Shown: positions 44,240 through 52,848, counted from the first letter of the stretch. The stretch: DNA of 64,000 bases from CAXMMR01 sp963692975 (GCA_963692975.2 CAXMMR010000024.1:1-64000), one strand, 5' to 3'. Program-made: numbers and translations. The notes: generated by a model from the sequence alone, not told the origin.

Positions 44240-45198
44240 GCCGGAGCGCGCCCTTCGCCGGCCTGCTGGTCGCGGCGGCAGCGCTGGCGGCCGGCGGCGT
44301 GGCGGCCGGGCAGCCGGCGCCATTGGCCGGGACCGGCGTCGCGGCGCAGCAGGCCTACGAGGACGGGCGCTACGACGTGGCCCGGCGGATCTGGCTGCGG
44401 CTGGCCGAGGCGCATGACCGGCAGGCCGAGCTCGGCCTCGCCTTGCTCTACGATATCGGCCGCGGCGTGCCGCGCGACTCTCCCACCGCCTTTAGGTGGT
44501 ATCATCGCGCCGCCGTCGCCGGGCTGCCGGAGGCGGAGTTCAACGTCGCGGTGATGCAGGACGCCGGCGACGGCGTGCCGCACGACGTGGCGCGGGCGGC
44601 GATCTGGTACGCGCGGGCGGCGGCGCATGGCGACCACCGCGCCGAGTATAACCTTGGCCAGCTTTACGCCGCCGGTGAGGGCGTGCCGCAGAACGTCGAT
44701 GAGGCGGCAACGTGGCTACGCGCCGCCGCACCGTTCCTGCCGGCGGCGGCATCAAGGCTGGAGCGGCTGCCGCTGCGCGATGCGGCGGCGGCGCGGATGA
44801 CGCCGGCGGACGTCGCACCGGGCTTGCCGGTGCTGGCCGCGCCGGCGAACGGCGCCAGCGTGCCGAACGTCGCCGAGGCGAGCCTGCCCCCCACCGCCCC
44901 GAACACGACCTCGCCGGAGGGCGCGACGCCCAGCCAGGCCAGCCGGGGCGGCGCGGTCGAGCTGGTCTGGACGGCGCCGCAATCGTCCACTCCGGCGCGT
45001 TTCTTCGTCCAGGTCGTCTCGCTGGACAGCGCCGGCGCGGCGCCGCGGGAGGTGTTCGCCGGCTCCACGGACATGACGGCCGCGCTGGCGACGCTGGACC
45101 GGGTGCCGGGGCTCTATGCCTGGCGGGTCTACAGCGTGGCGCACGACCACTATGCGGCGACGCCTTGGGCACGCTTTCAGGTTCTGGCGGCGGAGTAG
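44236..45198 (+). CDS. Sel1-repeat exported protein
   Basis: A 320-residue protein with a signal peptide (AGLLVAAAALAAGGVAAGQ). Residues ~37-170 hold Sel1-like repeats: AELGLALLYDIGRGVPRDSPTA, AEFNVAVMQDAGDGVPHDVA and AEYNLGQLYAAGEGVPQNVDEA. The C-terminal ~110 residues form a beta-rich domain with GGAVELVWTAPQSSTPARFF and PGLYAWRVYSVAHDHYA, reminiscent of a fibronectin-III-like fold. The GTG start overlaps the OmpA stop. Role unknown; likely a periplasmic scaffold working with the preceding two proteins. Confidence 0.75.
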   Translation: MSRSAPFAGLLVAAAALAAGGVAAGQPAPLAGTGVAAQQAYEDGRYDVARRIWLRLAEAHDRQAELGLALLYDIGRGVPRDSPTAFRWYHRAAVAGLPEAEFNVAVMQDAGDGVPHDVARAAIWYARAAAHGDHRAEYNLGQLYAAGEGVPQNVDEAATWLRAAAPFLPAAASRLERLPLRDAAAARMTPADVAPGLPVLAAPANGASVPNVAEASLPPTAPNTTSPEGATPSQASRGGAVELVWTAPQSSTPARFFVQVVSLDSAGAAPREVFAGSTDMTAALATLDRVPGLYAWRVYSVAHDHYAATPWARFQVLAAE

Positions 45199-45204
45199 GC
45201 CAGG

Positions 45205-45410
45205 CGAAGGCCAGGGGCTTTGCCCCTGGACCCCATTAAAGGCGAAGCCTTTAAAATCCATTTGTTATTCTCGGTAAATCGGCAGGGATCTTGCCGATTT
45301 ACGGAGAACTGAATGGCTTCGCCATGCAAGGAGAAGCCCGTTCAGACTCAAGGAACGGGGGTCTGGGGCCTCAGGCCCCAGCGGGTCCAGGGCAGAGCCC
45401 TGGCCTTGCC
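45205..45410. repeat. GC-rich element copy 11 with inner inverted repeat
   Basis: Full element: GAAGGCCAGGGGCTTTGCCC, TTAAAGGCGAAGCCTTTAA, GGGGTCTGGGGCCTCAGG and GGGTCCAGGGCAGAGCCCTG, GCCTTGCC. Its interior carries a perfect 11-bp inverted repeat (GTAAATCGGCA at 45274-45284 and its complement at 45292-45302, 7-nt loop). It starts 7 bp after the Sel1 gene stop. The rest of the 311-bp gap to 45510 has no supported gene, but the PNGase frame is open across part of it. Confidence 0.8.
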
Positions 45411-45509
45411 TTCTCGGCCTCGACGCTTGCCGTGCGGACGGTCTTGATCGGCGTGTTCGATGGCAGATGGCATGGGGGTGCTCCCTCGTCAGGCACGGAT
45501 GTTGCTGTC

Positions 45510-47240
45510 GTGGCGACGTCACCCATCGGAGGCCTGCTCTTGCGCCTGATCGCCGTCGTCATGCTCGTGCTGCCGCTGCTTGGCTCTTCTTTCGCAGCCG
45601 AGGCTGCTGGGCCTGCCGTCGGCAGCGGCAACACCGCGCCGCTCGAGCCCAGCGTCGCCCATCCGGACGAGACGCCCTGCGTGGTGACGCTGTTCCGCGG
45701 CGCCGAGTTCGGCGCCAGCGACGTCGACTACAGCTACACGCCCGGCGCCTGCCCCGGGCCATGGGCGAAGGTGGTGTTCGGGCTCGACACTTCGGTGCAG
45801 GCCGGCATTCAGTATGACCGCACCACCACGGTCTGGCTCGGCGGCGTCAACCTGCTGTTCGGCACCACCTCCGAGCCGAACCCGGCGCTTGGCCCATCCT
45901 GGCATGTCGAGCGCGACGTGACCGATCTCACCGCGCTGCTGACGACGGCCCAGACCGGCCACGTCATCATCTACAACTACATGAACAGCACCGACACCAG
46001 CGCCATCACCGCCGCGGCGACGCTGACCTTCTATCCTGCGACCAAGGCCTACCCGGCGCCGGTGGTGCCCGATCAGGTGATCGCGCTGGCCAGCAGCGCG
46101 ATCGGCGACACGGTTTCGCTGAGCGGCCCCGGCAACGCGCTGAGCCGGACCGTGACGCTGCCGCGCAACGTCGAGCGCGCCCGGATCGACGTGCTCTCGC
46201 AGGGGCAGATCGGTGACGAGTTCTGGTACACCTGCGTGCCAAACGCGCAGGCGGCCGAGCTCGACACCTGCGGCGGCGGGCCGTTCCGCGAGAGCGAGGT
46301 CGCCATCGACGGACGGCCGGCCGGGTTCGCGCCGGTCTATCCGTGGATCTTCACCGGCGGCATCGATCCCTATTTGTGGGCGCCGATCGCCGGGGTGCAG
46401 ACGCTCGCCTTCGCGCCGCAATCGATTGAGCTGACGCCGTTCGCCGGCTTGCTCGACAACGGCGCGCCGCACACGATCAGCCTGTCTGTGGACGGGGCCA
46501 ACAACTACTTCTCGGCCACCGCGACGCTCTATCTCTATCTCGACCACGGCGCGGCCGCGGACACCGGCTCGGTGCTCGCCGACACGATCGGCGCGGCGCC
46601 GAGCCCGACGCCGACGGTCAAGCTCGGCAGCACCGGCCCGTCCAGCAACCTTCCCGCCGAGGTCGACACGACGGTGCTGCGAGACGGCTCGGTGAGCGGG
46701 CTGCTGCACACATCGCATGGCGCCGTGACCACGGTGGTGCGGCAGAACACCAGCTTCGTCAGCCGGCAGAGCTTCCTGGTCGGACCTGCGCTCGACGAGC
46801 AGACGGTCAGCCAGACCACCAACCGCGCCCAGATCATCGACACCATCGACCGCGCCGGCGAGCATCAGGTTGCCTCCTACGAGAGGTTCCCACTCAGCGT
46901 CGCCTTCGACTACGCCGTCGCCGCGGACGGCTCCGCCACCCAGGTCGCCAGCGTCAGCCAGGAGCTGCTCACGAATGTGCTGACGACGCAGAACGGCGTT
47001 ATCCTGTCACAGTCGCTGCTGGACGAGGCGGTGATCCCGGCCGACACGCTCGACATCAGCGCGGCCGGGTACATCAGCGGGCATACCGCGATGAGCAGCA
47101 CGGGCCTGTATGCGGCGGGCGGCTCGGAGGGCTGCCTGACGCGGCACCTGGCGGCGGCGGCCTCGGTGCTGACGAAGCTCAAGGAAACCACGACCTGCGA
47201 CGACGCGGCGCTGGCGAAGGCGGCGGCTTTGGGGAGGTGA
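45510..47240 (+). CDS. Peptide-N4-asparagine amidase A-like protein (PNGase A family)
   Basis: A secreted protein of about 576 residues. After a signal peptide (LIAVVMLVLPLLGSSFAAEA) come the PNGase A blocks: WLGGVNLLFGTTSEPNP, EFWYTCVPNA, GPFRESEVAIDGRPAGFAPV, YPWIFTGGIDPYLWAPIAGV, ELTPFAGLLDNG and SLSVDGANNYFSATATLYLY then LDHG. In plants this enzyme removes N-glycans from glycopeptides; the bacterial substrate is not established. The frame is open from 45291, but the first ~70 codons run through a hairpin element; GTG 45510 directly before the signal peptide is preferred. Start uncertain. Confidence 0.78.
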   Translation: MATSPIGGLLLRLIAVVMLVLPLLGSSFAAEAAGPAVGSGNTAPLEPSVAHPDETPCVVTLFRGAEFGASDVDYSYTPGACPGPWAKVVFGLDTSVQAGIQYDRTTTVWLGGVNLLFGTTSEPNPALGPSWHVERDVTDLTALLTTAQTGHVIIYNYMNSTDTSAITAAATLTFYPATKAYPAPVVPDQVIALASSAIGDTVSLSGPGNALSRTVTLPRNVERARIDVLSQGQIGDEFWYTCVPNAQAAELDTCGGGPFRESEVAIDGRPAGFAPVYPWIFTGGIDPYLWAPIAGVQTLAFAPQSIELTPFAGLLDNGAPHTISLSVDGANNYFSATATLYLYLDHGAAADTGSVLADTIGAAPSPTPTVKLGSTGPSSNLPAEVDTTVLRDGSVSGLLHTSHGAVTTVVRQNTSFVSRQSFLVGPALDEQTVSQTTNRAQIIDTIDRAGEHQVASYERFPLSVAFDYAVAADGSATQVASVSQELLTNVLTTQNGVILSQSLLDEAVIPADTLDISAAGYISGHTAMSSTGLYAAGGSEGCLTRHLAAAASVLTKLKETTTCDDAALAKAAALGR

Positions 47241-47344
47241 GCGCGGCCGGAGCCTGACGATCCCGTCAGCGACGCAAACGTGACTTAGTTTTTGCAGAGC
47301 GTTGTGCCTCATACAGGAGTACATCAACGCTCTGGAGCACTGAC

Positions 47345-47470
47345 ATGCCCGTACACGGCCAATGGTTCGATTGGATTTTCTTCGCCATCGTCGGCATTCC
47401 CCTAGTTCTAGCCTGCATTCAACTGGCCGTGCCGGATATGCTGGAGCCGCTGATTAGCCGTCGGCGCTAG
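47345..47470 (+). CDS. Small single-pass membrane protein (41 aa)
   Basis: ATG at 47345 with GGAG at 47334-47337, 7 nt upstream, opens a 41-residue frame: MPVHGQWFDWIFFAIVGIPL, then VLACIQLAVPDMLEPLISRR and a final Arg. Residues ~8-28 form a membrane segment and the C-terminus is basic. No family recognised. The leader has AT-richer promoter-like sequence. The frame is short, so expression is an inference from the ribosome site and composition. Confidence 0.45.
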   Translation: MPVHGQWFDWIFFAIVGIPLVLACIQLAVPDMLEPLISRRR

Positions 47471-47604
47471 CGCTTAGGATTGAGTGCCGCCGAGGATCGC
47501 CCAAGGGCATGGCGCCCGATTGTCATGCCGAAGTTATCGCGTCGCGCGGTCCCACTGGGGCCACTCAGCGGATCGGTAGCACGATGACGAAGCCCCACGA
47601 GTAG

Positions 47605-47656
47605 CGGGGTCTGGGGCTTTCCGGCCCCAGCGGGTCCAGGGCAGAGCCCTGGCCTT
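47605..47656. repeat. GC-rich hairpin element, copy 12 (single module)
   Basis: GCGGGGTCTGGGGCTTTCCG, GCCCCAGCGGGTCCAGGGCA, GAGCCCTGGCCTTA. The terminal TTA is the reverse complement of the thioesterase stop TAA, so element and gene meet without a gap. The complementary module is absent. Confidence 0.8.
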
Positions 47657-48098
47657 AGATCACCATCAGCGTCGACGTCGCCGAGGCGAGCAGCTTGCCG
47701 GCGCTGTCGGTCAGTTTCGCCTCGGCAAAGCCGGTGCGGCGGCCGAACGAGAGCAGGGTGCCGACGGCGCGGACAAGGCCGGTGTCTTCCGACATCGCGC
47801 GGTGATACATCACCTTCAGCTCCAGCGTGGTGAAGAGCTGACCGGGCGCCATGCGCGAGTGCATGGCGCAGCCGCAGGCGGAGTCGAGCAGCGTCGCGGC
47901 GTAACCGCCATGCACGGCGCCGTTCGGGTTGTAGGCGTATCGGCCGGGCGTGCCCTCGAACACCGCACGCCCTTCCTCGATCTCCACCAGCCTGAAATGC
48001 AGCGACTGCCCGATCCCGGCCATCTGCTCGGCGGCCATCGCGGCCTGCAATTGCTGAAGCCCGGTCAGGCTTGCACGTGTCTCGGGTGAAATCGTCAT
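47655..48098 (-). CDS. PaaI family thioesterase (hotdog fold)
   Basis: A 147-residue hotdog-fold protein with the 4HBT/PaaI signature YNPNGAVHGGYAATLLDSACG (about residues 55-75) and FTTLELKVMYHRAM. PaaI-type enzymes hydrolyse acyl- or aryl-CoA thioesters. Asn56 and Gly58 to Gly61 occupy the usual active-site turn. ATG 48098 is preferred; upstream codons lie in the divergent region next to NnrU. Substrate unknown. Confidence 0.85.
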   Translation of the reverse strand: MTISPETRASLTGLQQLQAAMAAEQMAGIGQSLHFRLVEIEEGRAVFEGTPGRYAYNPNGAVHGGYAATLLDSACGCAMHSRMAPGQLFTTLELKVMYHRAMSEDTGLVRAVGTLLSFGRRTGFAEAKLTDSAGKLLASATSTLMVI

Positions 48099-48168
48099 GG
48101 CGTGAAAACGGCGGATTGGCGAAGCCGTTCCATCGCGCCACTCTCCGCCAAACTGCGCAAGGCTCGGC

Positions 48169-48849
48169 ATGACCAACATCTCGCTCGCCGCCCTGTTCTT
48201 TCTCGGCATCCACCTGGGGGTTTCGGGCACCCAGCTGCGCGACCGGCTCGTAGCGGGGCTCGGTCTGCGCGCCTACATGATCGCCTTCTCCGTCGCCTCG
48301 GTGGCCGGCATGATCTGGCTCGTCTCGGCCTACAATGTGGCGGAGTATGTGCCGAGCTGGGGCCGGTTGCAGTGGTGGAAGCCGGTGATGATCGCGCTGA
48401 TGCTGCCGGCCTTCCTGCTGGTGGTGATCGGGCTCACCACGCCGAACCCGACCGCCGTCGGCCAGGAGGCGCTGGTCGGGGCGGCACCACGCGGCATCGT
48501 GCGCATCACCCGCCACCCGTTCCTGATGGGCGTGGCGCTGTGGTCGACGCTGCACCTGGTCGGCAATGGCGACCTCGCCTCGAGCCTGTTCTTCGTCGCG
48601 CTGGCGATCGTCGCTGTGGCCGGCACCGCCTCGATCGACGCCAAGCGACGGCGGACGTTGGGCAGCGCCGCCTGGGACGCGTTCGCGGCGCAAACCTCCA
48701 TTGTCCCGTTCGCCGCCATCGCCACGGGCCGCAACCGCTTCGTGCCGCGCGAGCTCGGCTGGTGGCGGCCGGCAGCCGGTGTGGCCGCCTATGCGCTGAT
48801 GCTCGGCGGGCACGCGCATCTGGTCGGGGTGTCGCCGTTTCCGCAGTAA
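48169..48849 (+). CDS. NnrU family membrane protein
   Basis: A 226-residue protein with about six membrane segments and the NnrU block RITRHPFLMGVALWSTLHLVGNGDLAS. The sequence starts LAALFFLGIHLGVSG, as in the family. NnrU was found near nitrite/nitric-oxide reductase genes, but relatives include isoprenoid-modifying proteins (15-cis-zeta-carotene isomerase-like). No denitrification genes are present here, so the role is open. The stop codon is directly joined to a hairpin element (TAAGGAAGGCCAG). Confidence 0.85.
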   Translation: MTNISLAALFFLGIHLGVSGTQLRDRLVAGLGLRAYMIAFSVASVAGMIWLVSAYNVAEYVPSWGRLQWWKPVMIALMLPAFLLVVIGLTTPNPTAVGQEALVGAAPRGIVRITRHPFLMGVALWSTLHLVGNGDLASSLFFVALAIVAVAGTASIDAKRRRTLGSAAWDAFAAQTSIVPFAAIATGRNRFVPRELGWWRPAAGVAAYALMLGGHAHLVGVSPFPQ

Positions 48850-49051
48850 GGAAGGCCAGGGCTGTCTGCCCTGGACCCGATTGAAGGCGAAGCCTTTAAA
48901 ATCCAATCCTATCCGTGGCCAGCGTGCACGACCGGTCCGGCTCCATAACGAATAGATCGGCCTCGCAAGAACGGACGAGCCTGCACCTCGAAGATCGGGG
49001 TCTGGGGCCGCGGGCCCCAGCGAGGTCCAGGAGCAGCGCTCCTGGCCTTTC
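48849..49051. repeat. GC-rich intergenic hairpin element, copy 13 (full)
   Basis: GGAAGGCCAGGGCTGTCTGC, TTGAAGGCGAAGCCTTTAA, AATCCAAT; then GGGGTCTGGGGCCGCGGG, GTCCAGGAGCAGCGCTCCTG, GCCTTT. It spans the whole gap between the convergent NnrU and serine hydrolase genes, touching both stops within 2 bp. Confidence 0.87.
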
Positions 49052-49052
49052 T

Positions 49053-50432
49053 TCAGGGCACCAGCAAAAACTGGTCGAGCTTGCCGTCCGGCTGTTCGTA
49101 GGTGGTGACCGACACCGTGCGTTTGGCGAACTTCAGCGTGTAGACGCGGAAAGTCATGCCGCCGCGTTGCTCGTGCAGGCGCTCGGTGATGCTGAGCGGC
49201 AGGCCGAGGCGCTTGAGGCTGTTTTGGTAGTCGGCGATGGCGGCGGCGGTGAAGTAGCCGTTGGCGCTGGCGTTGAACGCGCTGCGGTCGAGCGTGCCGT
49301 GCGCCAGGCCGTCGCAGAGGGCGAGGATTTTGGCCGCTTTCGGGTCGTCCTTGACGGCGGCGTCGATGTTGAAGGCGAGGCGGGAGATTGCGGTCGCGAT
49401 CATGCCGGCGGCGTTCGAGGCGTCCTGGTTGGTGAGCACGACGACGGCGGCGTGGTCGTCCGGGTAGAGCAGGTTCTCGCTCACGAAGCCGATCTCCTCG
49501 CCGCTATGCTCGATGAAGCGGTGGGCGCCGTGGCGGCCGAGCTCGACGCCGAGGCCGTAGCCGGTGGGGTGGCCGTCGGCGAGCCTGGCCTCGGTCTGCA
49601 TCGCGTCGTAGCTGGCCGGCGCGAGCCGCGAGCGGGTCAGCATGCTGATGTCCCAGGTGGCGAGGTCGTGCGCGGTCATCGCCAGCATGCCGGCGCCGAA
49701 GCTCCAGCCGGCGGCTTCGGGCGGGCCGGGATGCGGCGGCCCGAGGGCGTAGGTCTCGTAGCCGGTGGGGGCGCCGGGCGGCAGGCCGTGGGCGTCGAAG
49801 TCCACCGCGCTGGACAGGTGCAGCGGGGCGAGGATGCGCGACCGGAGCTGGTCGAAGAAGGGCGCGCCGCCGGCCTGCTGGGCGATCAGCGCCGCGATGG
49901 TGTAGCCGGTGTTCGAATACTGCCACTGGGTGCCGGGCGGAAAGTCGAGCGGCTTGCGGCCCCAGCGCTCGGCGATCGCCTGCGGCGGCGTCGCCACGGC
50001 GAATTGCGGCGTCGCGTAGTCCTCCGGCCAGTTGTCCTGGTAGCCGGAGAGGTGCTGCAGCAGCATCCGGACGGTGACGTCCTTGGCCTGCGTCAGGTCC
50101 GGCAGGTACTGCGCCACCTTGTCGTCGAGTGAGAGCTTGTGATCCTCGGCGAGGAGCAGGACGAGGGCAGCGGTGAACTGCTTGGAGACCGAGCCGATCG
50201 GCAGGATCATCGCGGAGGTGAGCGGCCGCCGCGGCGACACGCTGGCCACGCCGTAGGCGCGCTCGGCAACGATCCGGTCGTTCTGGACGATCGCCACCGA
50301 GGCGCCGGGAACGCCGGTGGCCGCCAAGGCGGCGTTGGCGGCGGCGTCGATCGCAGCCAGGGTCGAGGGATTGGTCGAGGCGAAGGCTCGGAGCGGGACG
50401 AAAAGGCAGACGGCAAGCAGGATGAGGCGCAT
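49053..50432 (-). CDS. Beta-lactamase-family serine hydrolase (class C type)
   Basis: A 459-residue secreted serine hydrolase with a signal peptide (ILLAVCLFVPLRAFAS). Active-site motifs are SVSK (Ser81, Lys84), YSNTGY (YxN), and the third motif HSGEEIG (HSG replaces KTG). The extra C-terminal ~110 residues form a small separate domain. Such proteins are D-aminopeptidases, esterases or low-molecular-weight penicillin-binding proteins; beta-lactam resistance should not be assumed from the fold. Confidence 0.85.
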   Translation of the reverse strand: MRLILLAVCLFVPLRAFASTNPSTLAAIDAAANAALAATGVPGASVAIVQNDRIVAERAYGVASVSPRRPLTSAMILPIGSVSKQFTAALVLLLAEDHKLSLDDKVAQYLPDLTQAKDVTVRMLLQHLSGYQDNWPEDYATPQFAVATPPQAIAERWGRKPLDFPPGTQWQYSNTGYTIAALIAQQAGGAPFFDQLRSRILAPLHLSSAVDFDAHGLPPGAPTGYETYALGPPHPGPPEAAGWSFGAGMLAMTAHDLATWDISMLTRSRLAPASYDAMQTEARLADGHPTGYGLGVELGRHGAHRFIEHSGEEIGFVSENLLYPDDHAAVVVLTNQDASNAAGMIATAISRLAFNIDAAVKDDPKAAKILALCDGLAHGTLDRSAFNASANGYFTAAAIADYQNSLKRLGLPLSITERLHEQRGGMTFRVYTLKFAKRTVSVTTYEQPDGKLDQFLLVP

Positions 50433-50489
50433 GGCCGATCAGAGCATGCGACCGACGGCTCGGCCAGTCGGGCACAGGAAGGTCACGCA

Positions 50490-50702
50490 AGGAAGGCCAG
50501 GGCGGTCTGCCCTGGACCCGATTAGAGGCGAAGCCTTTAAAATCCATTTGATCATCGTCCCGAACCGTCAGGTCGGTGCGGTTAGAGCAGGAGGATGGAT
50601 CGGCTTGGCCAAGCAAGAGCGGGTTTGCCCCTCCCCCAACGGTTGGGGGTCTGGGGCCTCAGGCCCCAGCGGAGTCCAGAGGCAGAGCCTCTGGCCTTCC
50701 TT
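50490..50702. repeat. GC-rich element copy 14, in a divergent promoter region
   Basis: Full element: GGAAGGCCAGGGCGGTCTGC, AGAGGCGAAGCCTTTAAAAT, GGGGGTCTGGGGCCTCAGG and GTCCAGAGGCAGAGCCTCTG, GCCTTCC. Unlike most copies it lies between divergent genes (serine hydrolase on minus, SDR on plus), filling most of a 302-bp gap; I see no gene in the remainder. Confidence 0.82.
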
Positions 50703-50734
50703 AAAACGCTCCGCCTGTCCCCCAACTAGGCTCC

Positions 50735-51508
50735 ATGGCGCGCATCTTCATCACCGGCTCCTCGGACGGGCTCGGCCGCATGGCGGCGCGGCTGCTGCGC
50801 GAGCAGGGGCATGGCGTCGTGCTGCATGCGCGCAGCCGCGCCCGCGGGAACGAGGCGATGGCGGCGGTGCCGGGCGCCGAGGCGGTGGTGATCGGCGACC
50901 TCTCCAGCATCGCAGAGACGCGGGGTGTCGCCGAGCAGGTGAACGCGCTGGGCGGGTTCGACGCGGTGATCCACAATGCCGGCGTCGGCTACCGCGAGAA
51001 GCAGCGCGTGGCGACGGCGGACGGGCTGTCGCACGTGTTCGCCGTCAACACGCTGGCGCCATATATCCTAACGGCGCTGATCCGTCGGCCGCGGCGGCTC
51101 GTCTACGTCAGTTCGGAGCTGCATCGGCGCGGCGATCCGTCACTCACTGACCTGACCTGGGAGGCGCGAACCTGGCGCGGCAACCAGGCGTATTCCGACA
51201 CCAAGCTGCACGACGTGCTGCTGGCGTTTGGGGTGGCGCGGCGCTGGCCGGGGGTGCTGGCGAATGCGATGGAGCCGGGATGGGTCGCGACCAAGATGAG
51301 CCCGCGCGCCACCGGCGACCTGGACGCCGCGCACCGGACCCAGGCGTGGCTCGCGGTCAGCGACGAGCCGGCGGCCTGCGTCACCGGCGGCTATTTTTTC
51401 CACAAGGCGGCCAAGCGGCCGAGCGGGGTGACGCACGACCTGGCGCGGCAGGATCGGCTGCTGGAGGAGTGCCGGCGGTTGTCCGGCGTCGAGCTGCCGG
51501 CCGCCTGA
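50735..51508 (+). CDS. Short-chain dehydrogenase/reductase
   Basis: A 257-residue SDR with the NAD(P) motif ITGSSDGLGRMAARLL (TGxxxGxG), NAG in IHNAGVGY, the catalytic Ser in VYVSSELH, and YSDTK as the YxxxK pair. Arg residues after beta-2 (HARSRARGNE) favour NADP. Substrate unknown. Its C-terminal stop is directly followed by the minus-strand membrane protein's stop codon. Confidence 0.85.
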   Translation: MARIFITGSSDGLGRMAARLLREQGHGVVLHARSRARGNEAMAAVPGAEAVVIGDLSSIAETRGVAEQVNALGGFDAVIHNAGVGYREKQRVATADGLSHVFAVNTLAPYILTALIRRPRRLVYVSSELHRRGDPSLTDLTWEARTWRGNQAYSDTKLHDVLLAFGVARRWPGVLANAMEPGWVATKMSPRATGDLDAAHRTQAWLAVSDEPAACVTGGYFFHKAAKRPSGVTHDLARQDRLLEECRRLSGVELPAA

Positions 51509-51973
51509 TCAGGTGCGCAAAGCGGCGCGGCGGGCAGCGACGAGGGTTGCGAGCCGGCTGGCGACGGCCGGGTCGCGCCAGAGCATGACGATGATGATCG
51601 CAAGGCCGCCATGCAGGAGCAGGGCGCCGGTGCGGATGTAGTCCATGTCCCAGATCAGGCCGGGTCCGCTGGCCATGGCGGCGCCGGCGGCGAGGTAGGC
51701 GGCAAGACCGATCGGGCGGATTGCCGTGCCGAGCCGCCAGACGATGGCGGCGACCGCGGCGGACGCCATCGTCAGCTTGAGCAGGGCCATGCCGCGCAGC
51801 ACCCGGGTGAGGTCCGGTCCGGCGAAGCTGACGGCGCGGTGCGCGGCCGGCGCGTCGGTGATGGCGAAGCCGGCGACGAAGGCGGCCGCGACGACCACCA
51901 GCAAGGCGGTCCTGGCGCCCCAGGGCTGTAGGCCGATCGCCGTCCTGATCGGCCGCGCAAGCGTGAGCGACAT
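51509..51973 (-). CDS. Four-helix membrane protein of unknown function
   Basis: A 154-residue protein with four predicted membrane segments (LLVVVAAAFVAGFAIT; LLKLTMASAAVAAIVWRL; IGLAAYLAAGAAMASGPG; ALLLHGGLAIIIVMLW). No family recognised. Its ATG at 51973 is followed upstream by a half copy of the GC-rich repeat. Convergent with the SDR gene. Confidence 0.6.
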   Translation of the reverse strand: MSLTLARPIRTAIGLQPWGARTALLVVVAAAFVAGFAITDAPAAHRAVSFAGPDLTRVLRGMALLKLTMASAAVAAIVWRLGTAIRPIGLAAYLAAGAAMASGPGLIWDMDYIRTGALLLHGGLAIIIVMLWRDPAVASRLATLVAARRAALRT

Positions 51974-51992
51974 GGAATGTCCTAACGTAGAA

Positions 51993-52035
51993 GGGGATCG
52001 GGCCTTGCGGCCCCGGCGGCAGAGCCTCTGGTCCT
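51993..52035. repeat. GC-rich element copy 15 (decayed half)
   Basis: A short decayed module: GATCGGGCCTTGCGGCCCCG, GCGGCAGAGCCTCTGGTCCT. It ends at the stop codon of the following minus-strand gene. Confidence 0.55.
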
Positions 52036-52531
52036 ACTCCGCTGCGATCGCCACCAGCGCCCGTTCCGCCATCCGGATCGCCGAGGACAGCAGGCTGGCA
52101 TTGGTCCAGTTGTTGGTCACCAGCTGCATCCGCGCGATCTGCTCCAGCGGCGCCTGCAGGAGCTGCAGCTTGAGGTTTAGGTTCACATTGGCGCGCCAGG
52201 CCGGCGCGTCGCGGTCGGCGGCGTCCGAGCGCAGCGTGACCAGCTCCAGCATGAGCGCATCGATTTGGGCGCGCTCGTCCGGCTGCTCGCCCGCCGCCTG
52301 GCGCGGCTCGCGGGCCAGCCGGTCGGCACGGATGATGTCCGCCTGAGCGAGGATGGAGTCTTCCTGGTCGGCGATGCGGCGCGCCTTGATCAGCGCCACT
52401 TCTTGGGGCGTGCGCTTGCGCCGCGCGGCGCCGTTCACGTCGTAGCTGAGCTTGGTGCCCGGCTTGTCGCTATAGGTCGCGCCGGTCGGCAGCATCTCCC
52501 ACTCGTCAGGATCCTCGTACAGCCAGCTCAT
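52034..52531 (-). CDS. Conserved-looking protein of unknown function
   Basis: A 165-residue soluble, charged protein (MSWLYEDPDEWEMLPTGATY, KPGTKLSYDVNGAARRKRTP, then helical stretches rich in Arg, Leu, Glu, Gln). No family recognised. ATG 52531 is chosen because GAGGGG lies 6 nt upstream; a longer reading to 52660 would add a basic tail. It is divergent from the photolyase-like gene across about 317 bp that mainly holds an AT-rich repeat. Confidence 0.55.
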   Translation of the reverse strand: MSWLYEDPDEWEMLPTGATYSDKPGTKLSYDVNGAARRKRTPQEVALIKARRIADQEDSILAQADIIRADRLAREPRQAAGEQPDERAQIDALMLELVTLRSDAADRDAPAWRANVNLNLKLQLLQAPLEQIARMQLVTNNWTNASLLSSAIRMAERALVAIAAE

Positions 52532-52693
52532 CGCCATCCCCTCATGTGCTGCGGTTCGTGGACGCATCCACCAACGAGATATCATATCGGTTGCGTCGTT
52601 TCGGACGCTAGATCGACTGCCATGCCGACCACAATGGAAACCGGCGCCACCGTGCGCCATGCGCTGCTATCGCCGCCGGGCGCGTGCCGAGCA

Positions 52694-52809
52694 AAGGAAA
52701 GGCTTCTTTTTTGAAAAAAAGAAGCAAAAAACTTCTATCCGCTTTAGGAAAATGATCTTAACGGGCGAACGTTTTTTGGTCCTTTTTTCGAAAAGGGACT
52801 GCTTCCTTA
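52694..52809. repeat. AT-rich paired-hairpin repeat, copy A
   Basis: Two A/T-rich hairpins about 45 bp apart: AAGGCTTCTTTTTTGAAAAA continuing AAGAAGC, and TTTTTTGGTCCTTTTTTCGA continuing AAAGGGAC, with ends AAAGG and CTTCC as an inverted pair. A second copy lies at 53906-54015. Low GC relative to the flanks. Intergenic sequence around it (52532-52848) has no supported gene. Confidence 0.8.
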
Positions 52810-52848
52810 CCCTTCTCATGGCCTTGCTTGCCTTGCCACAGTCCCGAC

